From Capitulum mitella (taxonomy: Eukaryota; Arthropoda; Thecostraca; Pollicipedomorpha; Pollicipedidae), in NCBI GenBank assembly GCA_030062745.1, contig CP099846.1, forward strand, positions 9,359,432 to 9,423,431: a stretch of DNA of 64,000 nucleotides, in the 5' to 3' direction. The position numbers and the translations under genes were made by a program. This document shows, one piece after another, positions 1-9,780 of this stretch. Below the pieces are notes generated by a model. The model was given only the letters and a program-made list of their open reading frames with translations, was not told the DNA's origin and made no database searches. The number at the start of each line of letters is the position of its first letter. The stretch's first letter is position 1.

Positions 1-19
1 CATTTCGCAGGCGTCCCAA
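1..19 (-). pseudogene. Rep copy A1, continuation beyond the inserted transposon
   Basis: About 15 of 19 bases match the corresponding bases of Rep copy A2 around 4669-4687, in the reading direction and order expected if A1 continues across the transposon at 20-3895. The short length makes this weak alone, but it agrees with the 7-bp target duplication. The remainder of A1 lies outside the window. Confidence 0.5.
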
Positions 20-3000
20 TAGAGGGGGGACTAAAATCAATTTTTATCTTCTACAAGCTGATTCTAATGTGGTTATGTATTCTGATTATGATTCTGGTCT
101 TTATTTCGTGATTTTACCTTGTTTTAACCCTCCACACGAAGCATTTGACTTTTACCTATAGGTATGCCGTGCGGCGTACAGTGTACATTATACTAGCGTG
201 AGAAAACGACCGTGTTCTGACGTCTTCAGATATATTTCTTACGAATAACTACTCGTATCTACTCTATTCCATCCCGATTCTGCTAAGTGCATCCTTGAAG
301 TCGTTTATGTCCATGTTGACCTTGCAGCTGATCTTACTGAGATAGGTGGTGAGGTTCACAGCATACTCGGCTGAGGTTAGATTTCTTCCATTCTTCTTGA
401 GACGGAATACGTCGCTGGCCTTCGGGAAGGACAGCGAAGAGTTCTTGGCATGTCTGACTTCCACGTAGAGCCTCTTGTTCTTGGTGATGTCCTCTAGGTC
501 AGGGTTCTTCAGGAACTCCTCCACTTGCTCTGGTCTCGTAAATGGGCCTCCTAACTCGGTGAGGTAAGCCAGGTCACAGTTTCTCTGCTTGTCCTGGGCG
601 ATGCTTGCGAGTTCCCTGTCCTCCATTCCTTCCTTCTTGAGCTTTGCCTGTTTTTCTTCCCATGCTTCAAGGATAGCTGGTACGGCTCCACCCCTCTTGG
701 TCATTTTCTTGAACGTGCCGGTGACTTCGCTTCCCTCCAGCAGTTCAGCAGCTTTGGCTTTGATCAAGGAAGAGCTAACTGACCTGATTTCTTTAGCTCC
801 TCTGACCTTCAGCCCATAGTTCACGGAGCCGACGGCTCTCTCGGCATCAAGGTTGTGCACCGGCGCCTTCTTGAGCTTATCTTGGTCCAAACTCCTGATG
901 TTCGTGTTGTTGTCCTCGTCATTCTCCGCCTCCCCAAAGCCAAACATCTCGCCACGCTGGTGCTTCCAGCCCGCGGCCAGCTTTGGGAGGAGGAGCTCCA
1001 GGGTCTTGCAGATTTCCTGTCTGTACTGTTCGATGATCTGGATGGTCGGTTCCAGGAGGGAGGGTGAGTACAGGCAGTGGTTGAACCTTGCTTTGGAGAT
1101 GAATGAAAACGCTGGAGAGGCGAAGTCGATGAGAACCTCAGGCTTGGTCGTCATGAGGTCCATGTAGAGGGTGGGGAAAGCCTCTACCAGAGTCTCCCAG
1201 GTTGTGGAGGAGGAGGTTGTCAGGCTCAGGTAGGGCTCCACCAGGTGCACCCCGATGATGACAATCACGGCAGCCAGTACTCTCAGGTACTCCAGGCCCT
1301 CGAAGCTGCGGATGATGCAGGCCAGGCTGTTTGAGATGTTACTGAATTTGGAGAGGAAGTCTGATACGTGTTTGTCCAGGAACAGGGCGATGAGGGCAGT
1401 GTATACGAGGCTATTGAACCGCTCCTTCTGGAGTCTCTTGGCAGGGTTTTTGAGAGGGAAGATGAAGATGTCGAACTCTTTGGCGTAGTTCCAGGATTTA
1501 TGGTCAAAGTCGTGCGTGACGAGCCTCATCAGACAGTTCATCCACTGCTCCACGACTGACTCCTGGACGTCGGAGAGTGACACAGCGAAGACAGAGAAGA
1601 TCTTGCTGGGGCCAATCGTGATGTCTATCTGCTTACAGAACTTCTGGAGACACCTATTGAACATACAGGCGGGATGGACTTGGCAGATGAGATGCGAGGG
1701 GGTATGATCAGTCTCCAGAGCAGCTGACACCAAGTCATCAACCATCAGGTTGTGGGCAGTGGAATCCGTCATCGTGAAGTCGATGCGGCGCCAGAGGTCT
1801 TCAGAAGAGACTCCACTGACGGCACTCAGTATGGCCAGGATGGTGAGCTTGAGCTGCGCCAAGTTTTCCCTTGTCTCAGAGGAGATACTGAGGGTGGGGA
1901 AAGGGAAGAACTTTCCATCAATAGTGGCGCCCTGAACGGAAAAAGAGCCAGCACCTTGCTTCTTCGAGCCGTCATCATGATACATGATCGTAGACTTCTC
2001 ATCGCTTGCCATTATCTTCTCCACGAGCTTGCTCAGCGCCAGCGCCTCCCTCACTTTTCCTGTCTCCCTGATAGATTTTTTGTCTGGCACCGTGTCTAGG
2101 TCGATGGTACTGTCATCATCATCAAATCTCTTCCATTTCAGGTTAAACAGCTCCTTAGCTATGATGATCGTGGAGCCGACGGCCTGCTCCTTTGACATGT
2201 GGAGCTCGGAGATGCACCTGTCTAAAGCAGTATAATATTCAGGTCGGACCTTCCTGATGCTGTGACGGACGTGTCGATAGCCGTCAGGAAGCTGCCCAGT
2301 GTTCTCTGCACTGCCCTCTTGTACAACATTCCTCTTCCTCTTCCTTGAGCTTCGTGACGAGTCCTCTTCCTCACTCGTAGTTTGCATCTCTTCGTAGTCC
2401 GCATCTTCATTTTGAAGAATGTTCTGGTTCATATCTGCATATTCTTCAGCAACTTCGATCATCTCAAGCTGGTTCTTCTTCTCCTGCTCAGATTTCTCCA
2501 GTCTCTTCTGAAAGCTTGCCATGTCTTTCTTCCTCCTGGCGTCCTGAGCCAACCATTTCCTATCCACAAATGCCTCACAGTGACTCACACGCCTCCCCCT
2601 TATTTGATCGTTCCAGAAAAGCTCTTCGTCGTTGGTCTCCTGAACCCCATACAGCTCCTCCTGCTTCTTCCTGAAGGCGACGTCCAGGGTCCTTATATCA
2701 AGTCCTTGCTCCAGGCTCTTCGTGAAGGGATCCACCTTCTCGTTCACCCACTGCTCCGACATTCTGTTCTTGGGGTAGCTCTGCAGTTTTTTGAATTCGT
2801 CATATAGAACTAGGACCATCTTGGCTACGTTCTTAGGGTGTTTTGGATAGACATTGCACCACGTCCAGTGCTCACAAAGCTCCTCCGCCACCTGCAGCGC
2901 AGCCCAGTCCTTGCTCATGCGGATGAAGGATCCCTTAGGTCTGGGTACCAGGAACCAGATCATTCTTTCCAACACCTCTCTTTTTGTAGGCAGTTTGGAT

Positions 3001-3895
3001 GAGGTGAACGTTTCTCTGGCGTGGATGGTGATAGGACCCAGGCACATGCTCCATTTAGAACGAGTTTGGAATGGATTCATCTTTCTTCTAGGATATCCTG
3101 AAACGAAAGCAAAAAAGGTTTTACAGGAGCACAGGCTTTCGGATATTAAGAGTAACGGACGGCATAGGGGAACAGGAACAATACAGGGACAGGAAGAGGT
3201 GAAACATATTTTTAGCTTTTCTCAGGATCCATGATAAGGAAACTCATCACAAATTACAAACCTTCACGTCAAACCTTTACTTTGGTCAAAACTTCTTTTG
3301 CAAATAAATCACAATAGAATAAAGATATCGCAAAATAAAAAGCGCAATGTGTTTGTCTTGTCAATGCGCATCTAATGATATGCAACATGACCTCCACCGT
3401 GACCACTGGGTCAACACGTGACCTTGACCTGAGGTCAAATTTGAAATTGACCTTTCAATATTAAAACGTAGCCTGGCCGATGCGTCTTGACGAGAGGAAC
3501 ACGATGGGGTAACGTACATTCCTGTATCTCTATTAGATCAAACGCTATAAGGAAATACCCAAAGGTCAAAATTTGAGCTTTTCGTGACCTCAGAGGTCAC
3601 CAATTATGGACCTGGGACCTTAAAAAGGGGTATCAGTCGCTTCCTCTCATCACGCCCAACACGCTCGTTTTGGTCCCGAGGCGATAGCTCAATTAGGGGC
3701 CAAACGCAAGGGGTGTCATACCCCCTATAAGTCCGTGTTAGGCATGGGACACCCAGAGCAAGGGCGATGTGGAGGGTTAAAGCAATATGCGTATTGTATT
3801 TAAATGTTCTCACTGGCTTAAGGACACCTAACCACAAATAAATTCACTTGTAGAAAAGTCCTAGCTATGAAAAACTTCCCTAAGTCCCCCCTCTA
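20..3895 (-). mobile_element. DNA transposon of unassigned type carrying a 938-codon gene
   Basis: Seen: the ends are perfect 13-bp inverted repeats, TAGAGGGGGGACT at 20-32 and its complement at 3883-3895. They are flanked by the direct repeat GTCCCAA (13-19 and 3896-3902). The flanks outside the repeat are both Rep-like sequence (see the A1 entry), and the homologous Rep copy A2 holds GTCCCAA once, at 4681-4687, so A2 acts as the unoccupied site. The element is 3876 bp and holds one long gene on the minus strand. Inference: a cut-and-paste element with a 7-bp target duplication. I cannot place it in a named superfamily; hAT, P and Dada-type elements make duplications of similar size. Confidence 0.75.
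264..3080 (-). CDS. 938-aa putative DDE-type transposase (family not recognised)
   Basis: A single uninterrupted frame of 938 codons starts at the ATG at 3080 and fills most of the TIR-bounded element. I do not recognise a named family. What can be seen: a basic and acidic middle region (about residues 190-260, with a KRKRN patch), then a segment with HDDG at 368-371 followed by beta-hairpin-like alternation, then TMTDSTAHN with D439, and near the C-terminus NLDAERAVGS with E747. This D..D..E order, with the acidic residue of a 'xAER' helix last, resembles RNase H-fold transposases such as hAT, but the triad is my inference (D369 or D370, D439, E747). The 308-residue gap between D439 and E747 would hold an insertion domain. 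There is no signal peptide or obvious zinc finger. The lack of stops suggests a fairly recent insertion. Alternative: a domesticated or cellular gene carried by a non-autonomous element. Confidence 0.6.
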   Translation of the reverse strand: MNPFQTRSKWSMCLGPITIHARETFTSSKLPTKREVLERMIWFLVPRPKGSFIRMSKDWAALQVAEELCEHWTWCNVYPKHPKNVAKMVLVLYDEFKKLQSYPKNRMSEQWVNEKVDPFTKSLEQGLDIRTLDVAFRKKQEELYGVQETNDEELFWNDQIRGRRVSHCEAFVDRKWLAQDARRKKDMASFQKRLEKSEQEKKNQLEMIEVAEEYADMNQNILQNEDADYEEMQTTSEEEDSSRSSRKRKRNVVQEGSAENTGQLPDGYRHVRHSIRKVRPEYYTALDRCISELHMSKEQAVGSTIIIAKELFNLKWKRFDDDDSTIDLDTVPDKKSIRETGKVREALALSKLVEKIMASDEKSTIMYHDDGSKKQGAGSFSVQGATIDGKFFPFPTLSISSETRENLAQLKLTILAILSAVSGVSSEDLWRRIDFTMTDSTAHNLMVDDLVSAALETDHTPSHLICQVHPACMFNRCLQKFCKQIDITIGPSKIFSVFAVSLSDVQESVVEQWMNCLMRLVTHDFDHKSWNYAKEFDIFIFPLKNPAKRLQKERFNSLVYTALIALFLDKHVSDFLSKFSNISNSLACIIRSFEGLEYLRVLAAVIVIIGVHLVEPYLSLTTSSSTTWETLVEAFPTLYMDLMTTKPEVLIDFASPAFSFISKARFNHCLYSPSLLEPTIQIIEQYRQEICKTLELLLPKLAAGWKHQRGEMFGFGEAENDEDNNTNIRSLDQDKLKKAPVHNLDAERAVGSVNYGLKVRGAKEIRSVSSSLIKAKAAELLEGSEVTGTFKKMTKRGGAVPAILEAWEEKQAKLKKEGMEDRELASIAQDKQRNCDLAYLTELGGPFTRPEQVEEFLKNPDLEDITKNKRLYVEVRHAKNSSLSFPKASDVFRLKKNGRNLTSAEYAVNLTTYLSKISCKVNMDINDFKDALSRIGME

Positions 3896-4103
3896 GTCCC
3901 AACCGGACCGGCACTCGAAACTCGAGATACCCTTGCAGATGCAGTGCCCGTTGTGGGGGCTCGCTCTCGTCCATAAACCCACCCGCGGACATCCTTCAGA
4001 GCACCAAGACGTAGAGTCCAGTCGTCCTCCTCACCGGGACTGTTCAATGTGAAGACCCACCTCCTCGCACGATCGCACGTGTCAACTGTTCAAGGCCAAC
4101 TGT
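3896..4103 (-). pseudogene. Endogenous CRESS-DNA virus Rep, copy A1 (N-terminal fragment)
   Basis: Read on the minus strand from about 4075, this encodes the start of a circovirus-like replication initiator. Motif I is FTLNS at 4039-4053 (family form FTLNN), followed by a WVYG segment and a motif II equivalent near 3925-3945, reached only after a one-base frameshift. There is no start codon in the right frame. The fragment is about 75% identical by eye to copy A2. It is cut at 3896 by the insertion of the transposon at 20-3895. In living viruses Rep nicks the origin and unwinds DNA for rolling-circle replication; this copy is not functional. Upstream (4103-4123) lies a remnant of the origin-proximal sequence seen beside copy B. 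Confidence 0.75.
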
Positions 4104-4123
4104 GGAACGGAACAGCACGGCGG
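4103..4123. other. Remnant of Rep origin-proximal sequence at the A2/A1 junction
   Basis: GGAACGGAACAGCACGGCGGT here matches the left arm of the hairpin beside Rep copy B (9772-9792) except for about three bases. Homology to the hairpin ends in its loop; directly afterwards the A2 Rep coding sequence begins at its truncated C-terminal side. The right hairpin arm is absent, so no stem can form here. Confidence 0.6.
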
Positions 4124-4832
4124 TGTGTGACGCGTCAGTGCGCGTCACATCAAAACAGAAGCCTTTATATAGCTTCCGTCCGGCGACCATCGCGACATCT
4201 GCCGCCTTCGTCACTCCATCGAGAACACAAAACCGAACACGAGCTCAAGAACAGACAGATGGGGATTTCCGTGCCCAGCAAACACATCCACAACCCACAA
4301 GATCTTACGATCATCCCGAGTCATGACCATCTTTAGGACATCATGTTGCCACTTCCTGAGCCGCATCTCTCGCAGACATTCAAACCTTCGCGCTGCAATC
4401 CGTGCTTGACGGCGTTCAACCAGTCTTGCGTCAACTGATGACTTATGCCGGATGTACAATCCGCTATCCGTAAAGCTCTCTCCATCAGGCCCTTCCAGTC
4501 CCCGAATGAGTCCTGCCATTGGAATGCGAGCCTCACTTTCCCCGTCTGTTCGACCTTCCAAGACACTTCTCCACTCACCTCCGGTACTGAAGTCCCCATC
4601 TTTAGCACAATACTCATGGTTGTGCTGAGCGGTTCCAAGCGCGACCTCAAAATGACCGTCCGGAATGACTTCTCGAAGACGTCCCAACCGGACCGGAACT
4701 CGAAATTCACAATATCCTTGCAAATGCACGGTGCCCGTACTGGGGGCTCGCTCTCATCCAAAAATCCAATGTCGCACATCACGCAATGCTGCGAGCTTCT
4801 TAGACCAGTTATCTTCTTCCCGCGGATTACTA
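4124..4832 (-). pseudogene. Endogenous CRESS-DNA virus Rep, copy A2 (internal fragment)
   Basis: Minus-strand Rep homology starts inside motif I at 4832 (the last residues of the motif, then a premature TGA after WIFG). It keeps motif II HLQGY (4713-4727) and motif III YCAK with its catalytic-type tyrosine (4601-4612). A degenerate Walker A reads GHGNP where copy B has GTGKT (about 4258-4276). The frame shifts once near 4210, after which homology continues through a Walker B-like segment and stops abruptly at about 4124. The sequence then jumps to an origin-like remnant and copy A1, in the same orientation, so A2 and A1 form a head-to-tail tandem. Known: HUH endonuclease plus superfamily 3 helicase is the circovirus/CRESS Rep architecture. 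The 5' truncation, stop and frameshift show it is dead. Confidence 0.85.
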
Positions 4833-5279
4833 AAGGGAGTATCTAATCTTTTCGTTTTTCCAAAGACATTCTAGCGGATACTCGACCCTAGCTATGATTT
4901 TTGACAGCAATAAAAAGCGCATCTAGGGCTTCGAACAATGATAATTCACTCATATAATTTTGATTTTTTCAAATCCGTAATATCGATAGCTGAACGGGTG
5001 TAAATACAGCACTAAGGGGCGGCAAAAGCAACCAATTAGGGGGCTGGAAACCATCACTACGTGATACAAAAAATGGCGCATCTGAGACAAAACAAGATTA
5101 CAGGATGCTCATATGTTCATGTAGTCGTCTTGTGTTACGGATAGTTACCGGCAGTCTCAACCAAGGATAACTTTGTATACCTTTGGTCCGGAGCTTTCCA
5201 GAGGAAATTCTTGGTGTAGGACTGCATACCAGTATCTTGATTCATTTATGTATTTTTTGCTTTGTGAAATAATTTACTG
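4833..5279. other. Intergenic, no gene seen
   Basis: AT-rich sequence between the 5' truncation point of Rep A2 and a dispersed repeat. I see no coding frame, inverted repeat or splice-bounded exon in it. Confidence 0.5.
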
Positions 5280-5453
5280 CCAGGGGCGTCGATTTCTGCA
5301 AATGATAGGGGGAGCCGAGCCGAGGGCCCGACAGTCTAACCTCCCCAAATGTGGGTTTCTCAAGGGATTTAGTCCATTTTATTTTGAACAACGGAAATTT
5401 AGGAGTTTTTTGTTACTGTTTACCAAATAAGAAATCGCATGTATCTCATGTGC

Positions 5454-5508
<55 letters not shown>

Positions 5509-5511
<3 letters not shown>

Positions 5512-7338
5512 TCAAATCTCGTTGCTATGCTACCCGTGGGGACCGAGCGAAAGCGGCATAGTAGCGAGAGTGGCATAGTAACGAGGGTTTGTAAAACGGT
5601 TTTATTCTCTCAAGTTACCCATCAGCTCAACCCAAAGCTCTCAAGAATCGTCGGCTGGTGCATCTTCTTTCTGCGGATCTCGTGCATCTCGTTGTCTAGC
5701 CGATCGCACGCTTGCATCACACCGGGCTTCCCGCTTCTCTGCTGCGTGAACTTCCGGACGGTGCTCCATGCGCGCTGGGCTTCCTCGAACGGAACGATTT
5801 CCTCCTCGACAGTTACCTCGTCGTCTTCGCTTTCCACCGGCTCCTCGCTGCGCAGCATCTCCTCCGCAATCTCCTCCAGCGTGAAAGACCCGCCAGTCGC
5901 GAGGCGCTCGTCGGCTTCGAGAAAGTCAGACAGTTCGATCTCCTCGTTCTCGTGCATCTTTTCCTCGGCAGGCAGAGCTTCCCAGATCTCGAGCAGCTCA
6001 GCATCCTCTGGCTCAGTTGGATCTCCTCTTCGATGAACTTGGCCTTTGCGAAACAGTTCCTGATCGTCGACTCGCTGACCTGCTCCCAAGCACGCCGGGC
6101 GACGTGTAGAGCGTCGAGCAATGTGAACTTGAACTCCTTTCCCTCGTCCATGGCCTCGAGCCGGCGGCACAGCAGGAACTTCTTGTAGTGGCGCTTGAGG
6201 TTTTCTATGATTCCCTGATCCATTGGTTGAGAATTGGCTGTCGTGTTGGGTGGGAAGAAGACCAGTTGGATGTTGTCCAGCTGGAGCTCGGGAGGGTGGC
6301 CAGAGAAGTTATCGAGACAGAGCAGCACTCTGCGTCCCTGCTGGCCGAGTCGTCCGTCCCACGCACGCAACACCTCGAAAAGTTCCGCCGTCATCCACGC
6401 CTTCGAGTTCGCCTTGTACTTGACCGGGATCTCCTTGTTCTTGAAGGCACGGGGTCTCTTGGAATTGCCGATCGCCAGAAGAGGGAACTTCTCGCTGCCG
6501 CTCATGTTTGCCCCGACCAGAATAGTGATCCTTTGCTTGCTTCTCTTTCCTCCAGTGCACCGCTCTCCCCTGAAAGCCATGGTCTTGTTCGGAAGCAGCT
6601 GCCAGAAGAGTCCAGTCTCGTCCAGGTTGAAGACGTCGTCTGCGGAGAACTGCCCGAGCAAGGGCCGGAGAACCTGTTGTTGCCACTCAAGAAGGGATTG
6701 CGAATCCACCGCTCCAGCTTCGCCCTGCACTGTCTTGAACTTGATGCCATGGCGCTTCTTGAAATTGTCCAGCCAACCGTCGCTCGCCATGAAGTCCGGG
6801 ATGTGCATCAGCTCGGCCAGTTTCATCGCCTTCTCCTTGATCAGATCGCCGCCGACTGGCAGATTCTGTCCTCGTGCTTGCTTCAGCCATATGAGCACCC
6901 CCTCATCGAGCTTCGGGTCGTGAGCCTGCGTCAGCTTCATGCGCTTCGATGGAACTCCAGCTTTGATGGCCGCCTCGATTGCATCCTTCTTGCTGAGATT
7001 GCCCTTCACGGTGGTTCTCTTAACTTCGACGCCCCATTTCTTGCTCATCTCCCTGGCTAGCTTGGACTAATTCGGCTCCTTCTTCGCGGCATCGATGATC
7101 TCCTTTTTCTCCTTCAGCGTAAAGTCGGTTCGCTTGCGCTTCTGAGCTGACATTGTGGGCTGAATTTGAAAAAAAATGAATTCGGAAATACAACACACAC
7201 AATCGTGGCATAGTAGCGAGATTAGTATAGGTGGCATAGTAAATTTATTTTGTATTGAATTTTGTCGGGCCCGAGCGAAAGTGGTATAATAGCGAGAGTG
7301 GCATAGTAGCGAAGTGGCATAGTAACGAGATTTGACTC
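5509..7338 (-). mobile_element. Tigger/pogo-type Tc1-mariner transposon
   Basis: The termini are inverted: CAGTCAAATCTCGTTGCTAT at 5509 onward and its near complement ending at 7338 (the terminal base mismatches), flanked by TA on both sides (5507-5508, 7339-7340). The subterminal regions repeat a 'GGCATAGTARCGAG' unit several times at each end. The element is 1830 bp and inserted into a TA microsatellite, the TA target being typical of the superfamily. It contains one disabled transposase gene on the minus strand. Confidence 0.85.
5622..7158 (-). pseudogene. Tigger transposase pseudogene (CENP-B HTH + DDE_1)
   Basis: Reading starts near 7153 with an N-terminal psq/CENP-B-like helix-turn-helix (MSAQKRKRTDFTLKEKKEII). 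It meets a TAG stop at about 7068-7070 and continues from 7048 as a long frame with a second CENP-B-type HTH (WLDNFKKRHG). The DDE catalytic segments are LDETGLFW, CLDNFSGH and PMDQGIIENLKRHYK, so all three aspartates are present. Near 6030 a one-base indel moves the reading into another frame that supplies the acidic C-terminal tail to 5622, ending LESFGLS. The family's usual length is about 500-600 residues. One nonsense codon and one frameshift make it inactive, but otherwise it is well preserved. Confidence 0.85.
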
Positions 7339-7660
7339 TATATATATACACACATATGGAAGGTTGAAAAATAGATACATCACTGGACTTCTTTTTTGCG
7401 TTCTGCTTGTCTCTTATCTATTGTGGCAGATTTTTCGTTATTACCCTTTATTTATTATTTATTATTTGTCACTTATATTTATTATTTATATTATTTATTA
7501 TTTTCCTTCAAAACCGGCAGAAAATATTAGGCGGGACCAAACCAACATTGGGCGCACCCAAATCAACACTGGGTGGGCCAGGGCCCTCTCAAAAGAATAT
7601 AAATTGACACCTCTGCCTATTGTAGATACATTATGCCAAATTTTGGGGCCTGATGAATGA

Positions 7661-8539
7661 ATTTTCCCATACCAAAATAGCTTCTAATTCTACACCCATG
7701 GTCTCAACGGCACTTATTTGAACAAACTCTGAGTCCTTCTCATTTCGTTGTTCTAAATGGGGCGTGATTTTGCAAAATATGTTTGAGGGGGCGGGCTGAG
7801 CAAGGAAAATAGCTAATCCTACCCACAAAACTGGCGGAATTCTTTGTGGACTTGACCCACTTCCTTTCCAAAGTTGGGAGGGGGTTTGAACCGAAGTTGG
7901 GGGGTTCGAGCCTCTACCCCTCCCCCAACTGAATTGCAAACCACACCCTTGGCTCTAGGCGTTACCTGTGCTTGGTATCATTTGCAATGTTAGCTGATTG
8001 CAGATGGTAGAGCCAGGTTCAAGACGAAATGTGTGACTGCCAAGTCGGCTTCCCTTTGGCAGTTCCATGCTTGGGTGAGATTGGTTATTCCTTCCTCTGA
8101 GACAGTTCAATCCTTTATTTATGAACATATTTTTGCTTACAGCAGCCAGCACCGTAAACTGTATGGATTTGTTACACCAGTCTGTAGAATCAAAGAACGT
8201 TTAGTAAATTGACTATTAAGTCATTTTCATAGAGTACATCAGAATGTAACTCCTTTACATAATCATACATTTGAAAACTTGATATGCTTGTGACAATTTC
8301 CATCATTCATCTCAGGGTACATGGTAACCCCGGCTATGCCAGGTGCAGCCGCGGCAAAAAAAAATACTAAATAGCATGCAAAAAACAATACCCTGTTTCA
8401 GGTGTGGACAACTCGGCCGGGGTGTTCGGCGATTAGTATCATCCTGCGTTGTGTGGGCCATCCGCCGACGACCCAGAGACTAATAATGCGAGGTGCAACG
8501 GCTTCCGGAGCGTGCTCTAGGAGCTTTGAGCCACCCACA
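7661..8539. other. Intergenic, repeat-like, no gene seen
   Basis: Low-GC sequence rich in short purine and pyrimidine runs. There is no supportable coding frame. Short open stretches at 7631-7939 and 7955-8152 show no domain-like pattern. Confidence 0.4.
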
Positions 8540-8925
8540 GTCCCCCCCTCCCCAGCGCCAACTGCTCAGCGCGACGCGGCGGCGCCGGCCGGTCCGGATG
8601 CGCAGACTCCTCGGCGGCGCCGGTAGCTCTCGATGTGCCGACTCCTCGGCCAGGCTGCCGCCGGCGCTGGCGGCGCTGGATGTATCGACTCATTCACGGC
8701 GCCGGCCGCTCCGGTCGCGCTGACTCCTCTGCGCGCTCCGCGGCGGCGCCGGCGACGCCGGATGCGCAGACACCTCAGCCACTCCGGCAGCGGCGCGGGC
8801 AGCACCAGTTGCCCGGCGTGGCGGCGCCGGCTGCTCCGGCTGCGCAGACTCCTCGGCCAGCTCGTTGTCGGCGTCGGCGGCGCTGGATGCACCGGTTTGA
8901 TCGAGGCGCCGACCGCTCTCGTCGC
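8540..8925. repeat. GC-rich degenerate tandem repeat, left of Rep B
   Basis: A motif close to GCGCAGACTCCTCGGC followed by GGCGGCGCCGGC recurs several times at irregular spacing of about 60-70 bp (for example near 8600, 8635, 8765 and 8845). The same motif, preceded in both places by an 'AACTGCTC(A/G)GCGCG' stretch, recurs in the same orientation at 9945-10115, so the repeat brackets Rep copy B and its hairpin. The arginine-rich or alanine-rich open frames here come from this composition. Confidence 0.6.
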
Positions 8926-9743
8926 GCCAACCTTGCACTGAACCTCTCGTACAGTGGCACGAAATTGGCACAGACTACGACGCCACGGAACTCCAGGACG
9001 GCCGACCCACGGTACTTGCCAGAGACCACTCGTCCGTTCTTAACGGCCTCGAGCGTCCCGTATGAGAAGTGGCTGGCATCTGCTCTGGTCACGTCGAATG
9101 CGAAGCCTTTATCTCGGCGGCCCACCAACCCAGCGACATCTGACGTCTTGGTGACTCCATCTAGCACACAGAATCCGAAACAGAATTCCAGAACATTACA
9201 CAGATGGGTCTTCCCTGTACCGACATAGATGTCGCTTACCGAAAGGATTTTGCGGTCGTCTTGTTCCAGTACCCTCTTCAGGCACTTCCATTGCGGTTCT
9301 CGCAGGGGCATCTTCCGCAAAACTCCACACCGAGCCTGCGCAATTCGACCCTGACATCGTTCAATAAGGCATTCATCAATGGACACCTTGTGTCGCAGAT
9401 AGAGGCCATGATTTCTATACCTTTCTGCATCAGGTCCTTCCAGGTGTTGCAAATCTGTCCATTCGAACACGTTCCTCTGCTTGAGAGTCGCTGTCCCCCA
9501 ACAGATCTCTCCAACAACCACCGCTCTTCCATTCACTATCTTTCGTACAATATTTGAAGTTGTCGGATGCGGTTCCACGAGCGACTTCCAGGCGAGAACC
9601 TGGTAGAAGGCTCCGTAGGCGTCCACTCGTTCCACTCCGTATATCCAGCGCTTCATGTCCTTGTCACTATTCAACACCGCCTCGTAGTCATCCTCCGCCG
9701 GATTGTTCAGCGTGAACACACACCACCTACCTTGTCCGCACAC
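8926..9743 (-). pseudogene. Endogenous CRESS-DNA virus Rep, copy B
   Basis: An open frame begins at ATG 9743 and covers most of a circovirus-like Rep. Motif I FTLNN is at 9702-9716, Walker A GTGKT within 9201-9221, a Walker B-like segment reads AFDVTR, and motif C-like VVVCANF has its asparagine near the end. Between motif I and the helicase the reading is not homologous in frame: the segment with motif II is deleted after WIYGVER, and the following residues, including motif III YCTK at 9541-9552, are found in the +1 frame before a second indel restores the first frame. The open frame therefore hides two compensating indels and a deletion. Downstream it runs into the GC-rich repeat. Role in a virus: origin nicking and helicase. 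Here it is a decayed germline copy. Confidence 0.85.
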
Positions 9744-9780
9744 GGCTAAAAGGTGCCCAAAACTGGTTGTTGGAACGGAA

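Larger units (their letters stand above)
5280..7660. repeat. Dispersed repeat with TA-repeat core, split by Tigger element
   Basis: The flanks 5280-5508 and 7339-7660 together match the reverse complement of 34420-34870 (shared stretches include CAAATGTGGGTTTCTCAA and AATCAACACTGG). In both copies the centre is a TA/TG microsatellite. Here the core (about 5455-5508) received the Tigger element. Unit length without the insertion is roughly 500 bp. No coding capacity is visible; it could be a MITE or another short interspersed repeat. Confidence 0.65.

Noticed and set aside
8566-8892. Arginine-rich minus-strand frame as a viral capsid gene
   Set aside because: Its composition is produced by the GC-rich tandem repeat, and similar frames are open on both strands. 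No capsid-like pattern beyond arginine richness.
8775-9743. Rep B as an intact, domesticated host gene
   Set aside because: The open frame is maintained only by compensating indels; the motif II segment is deleted and motif III is out of frame. The last part is GC-rich repeat, not Rep.
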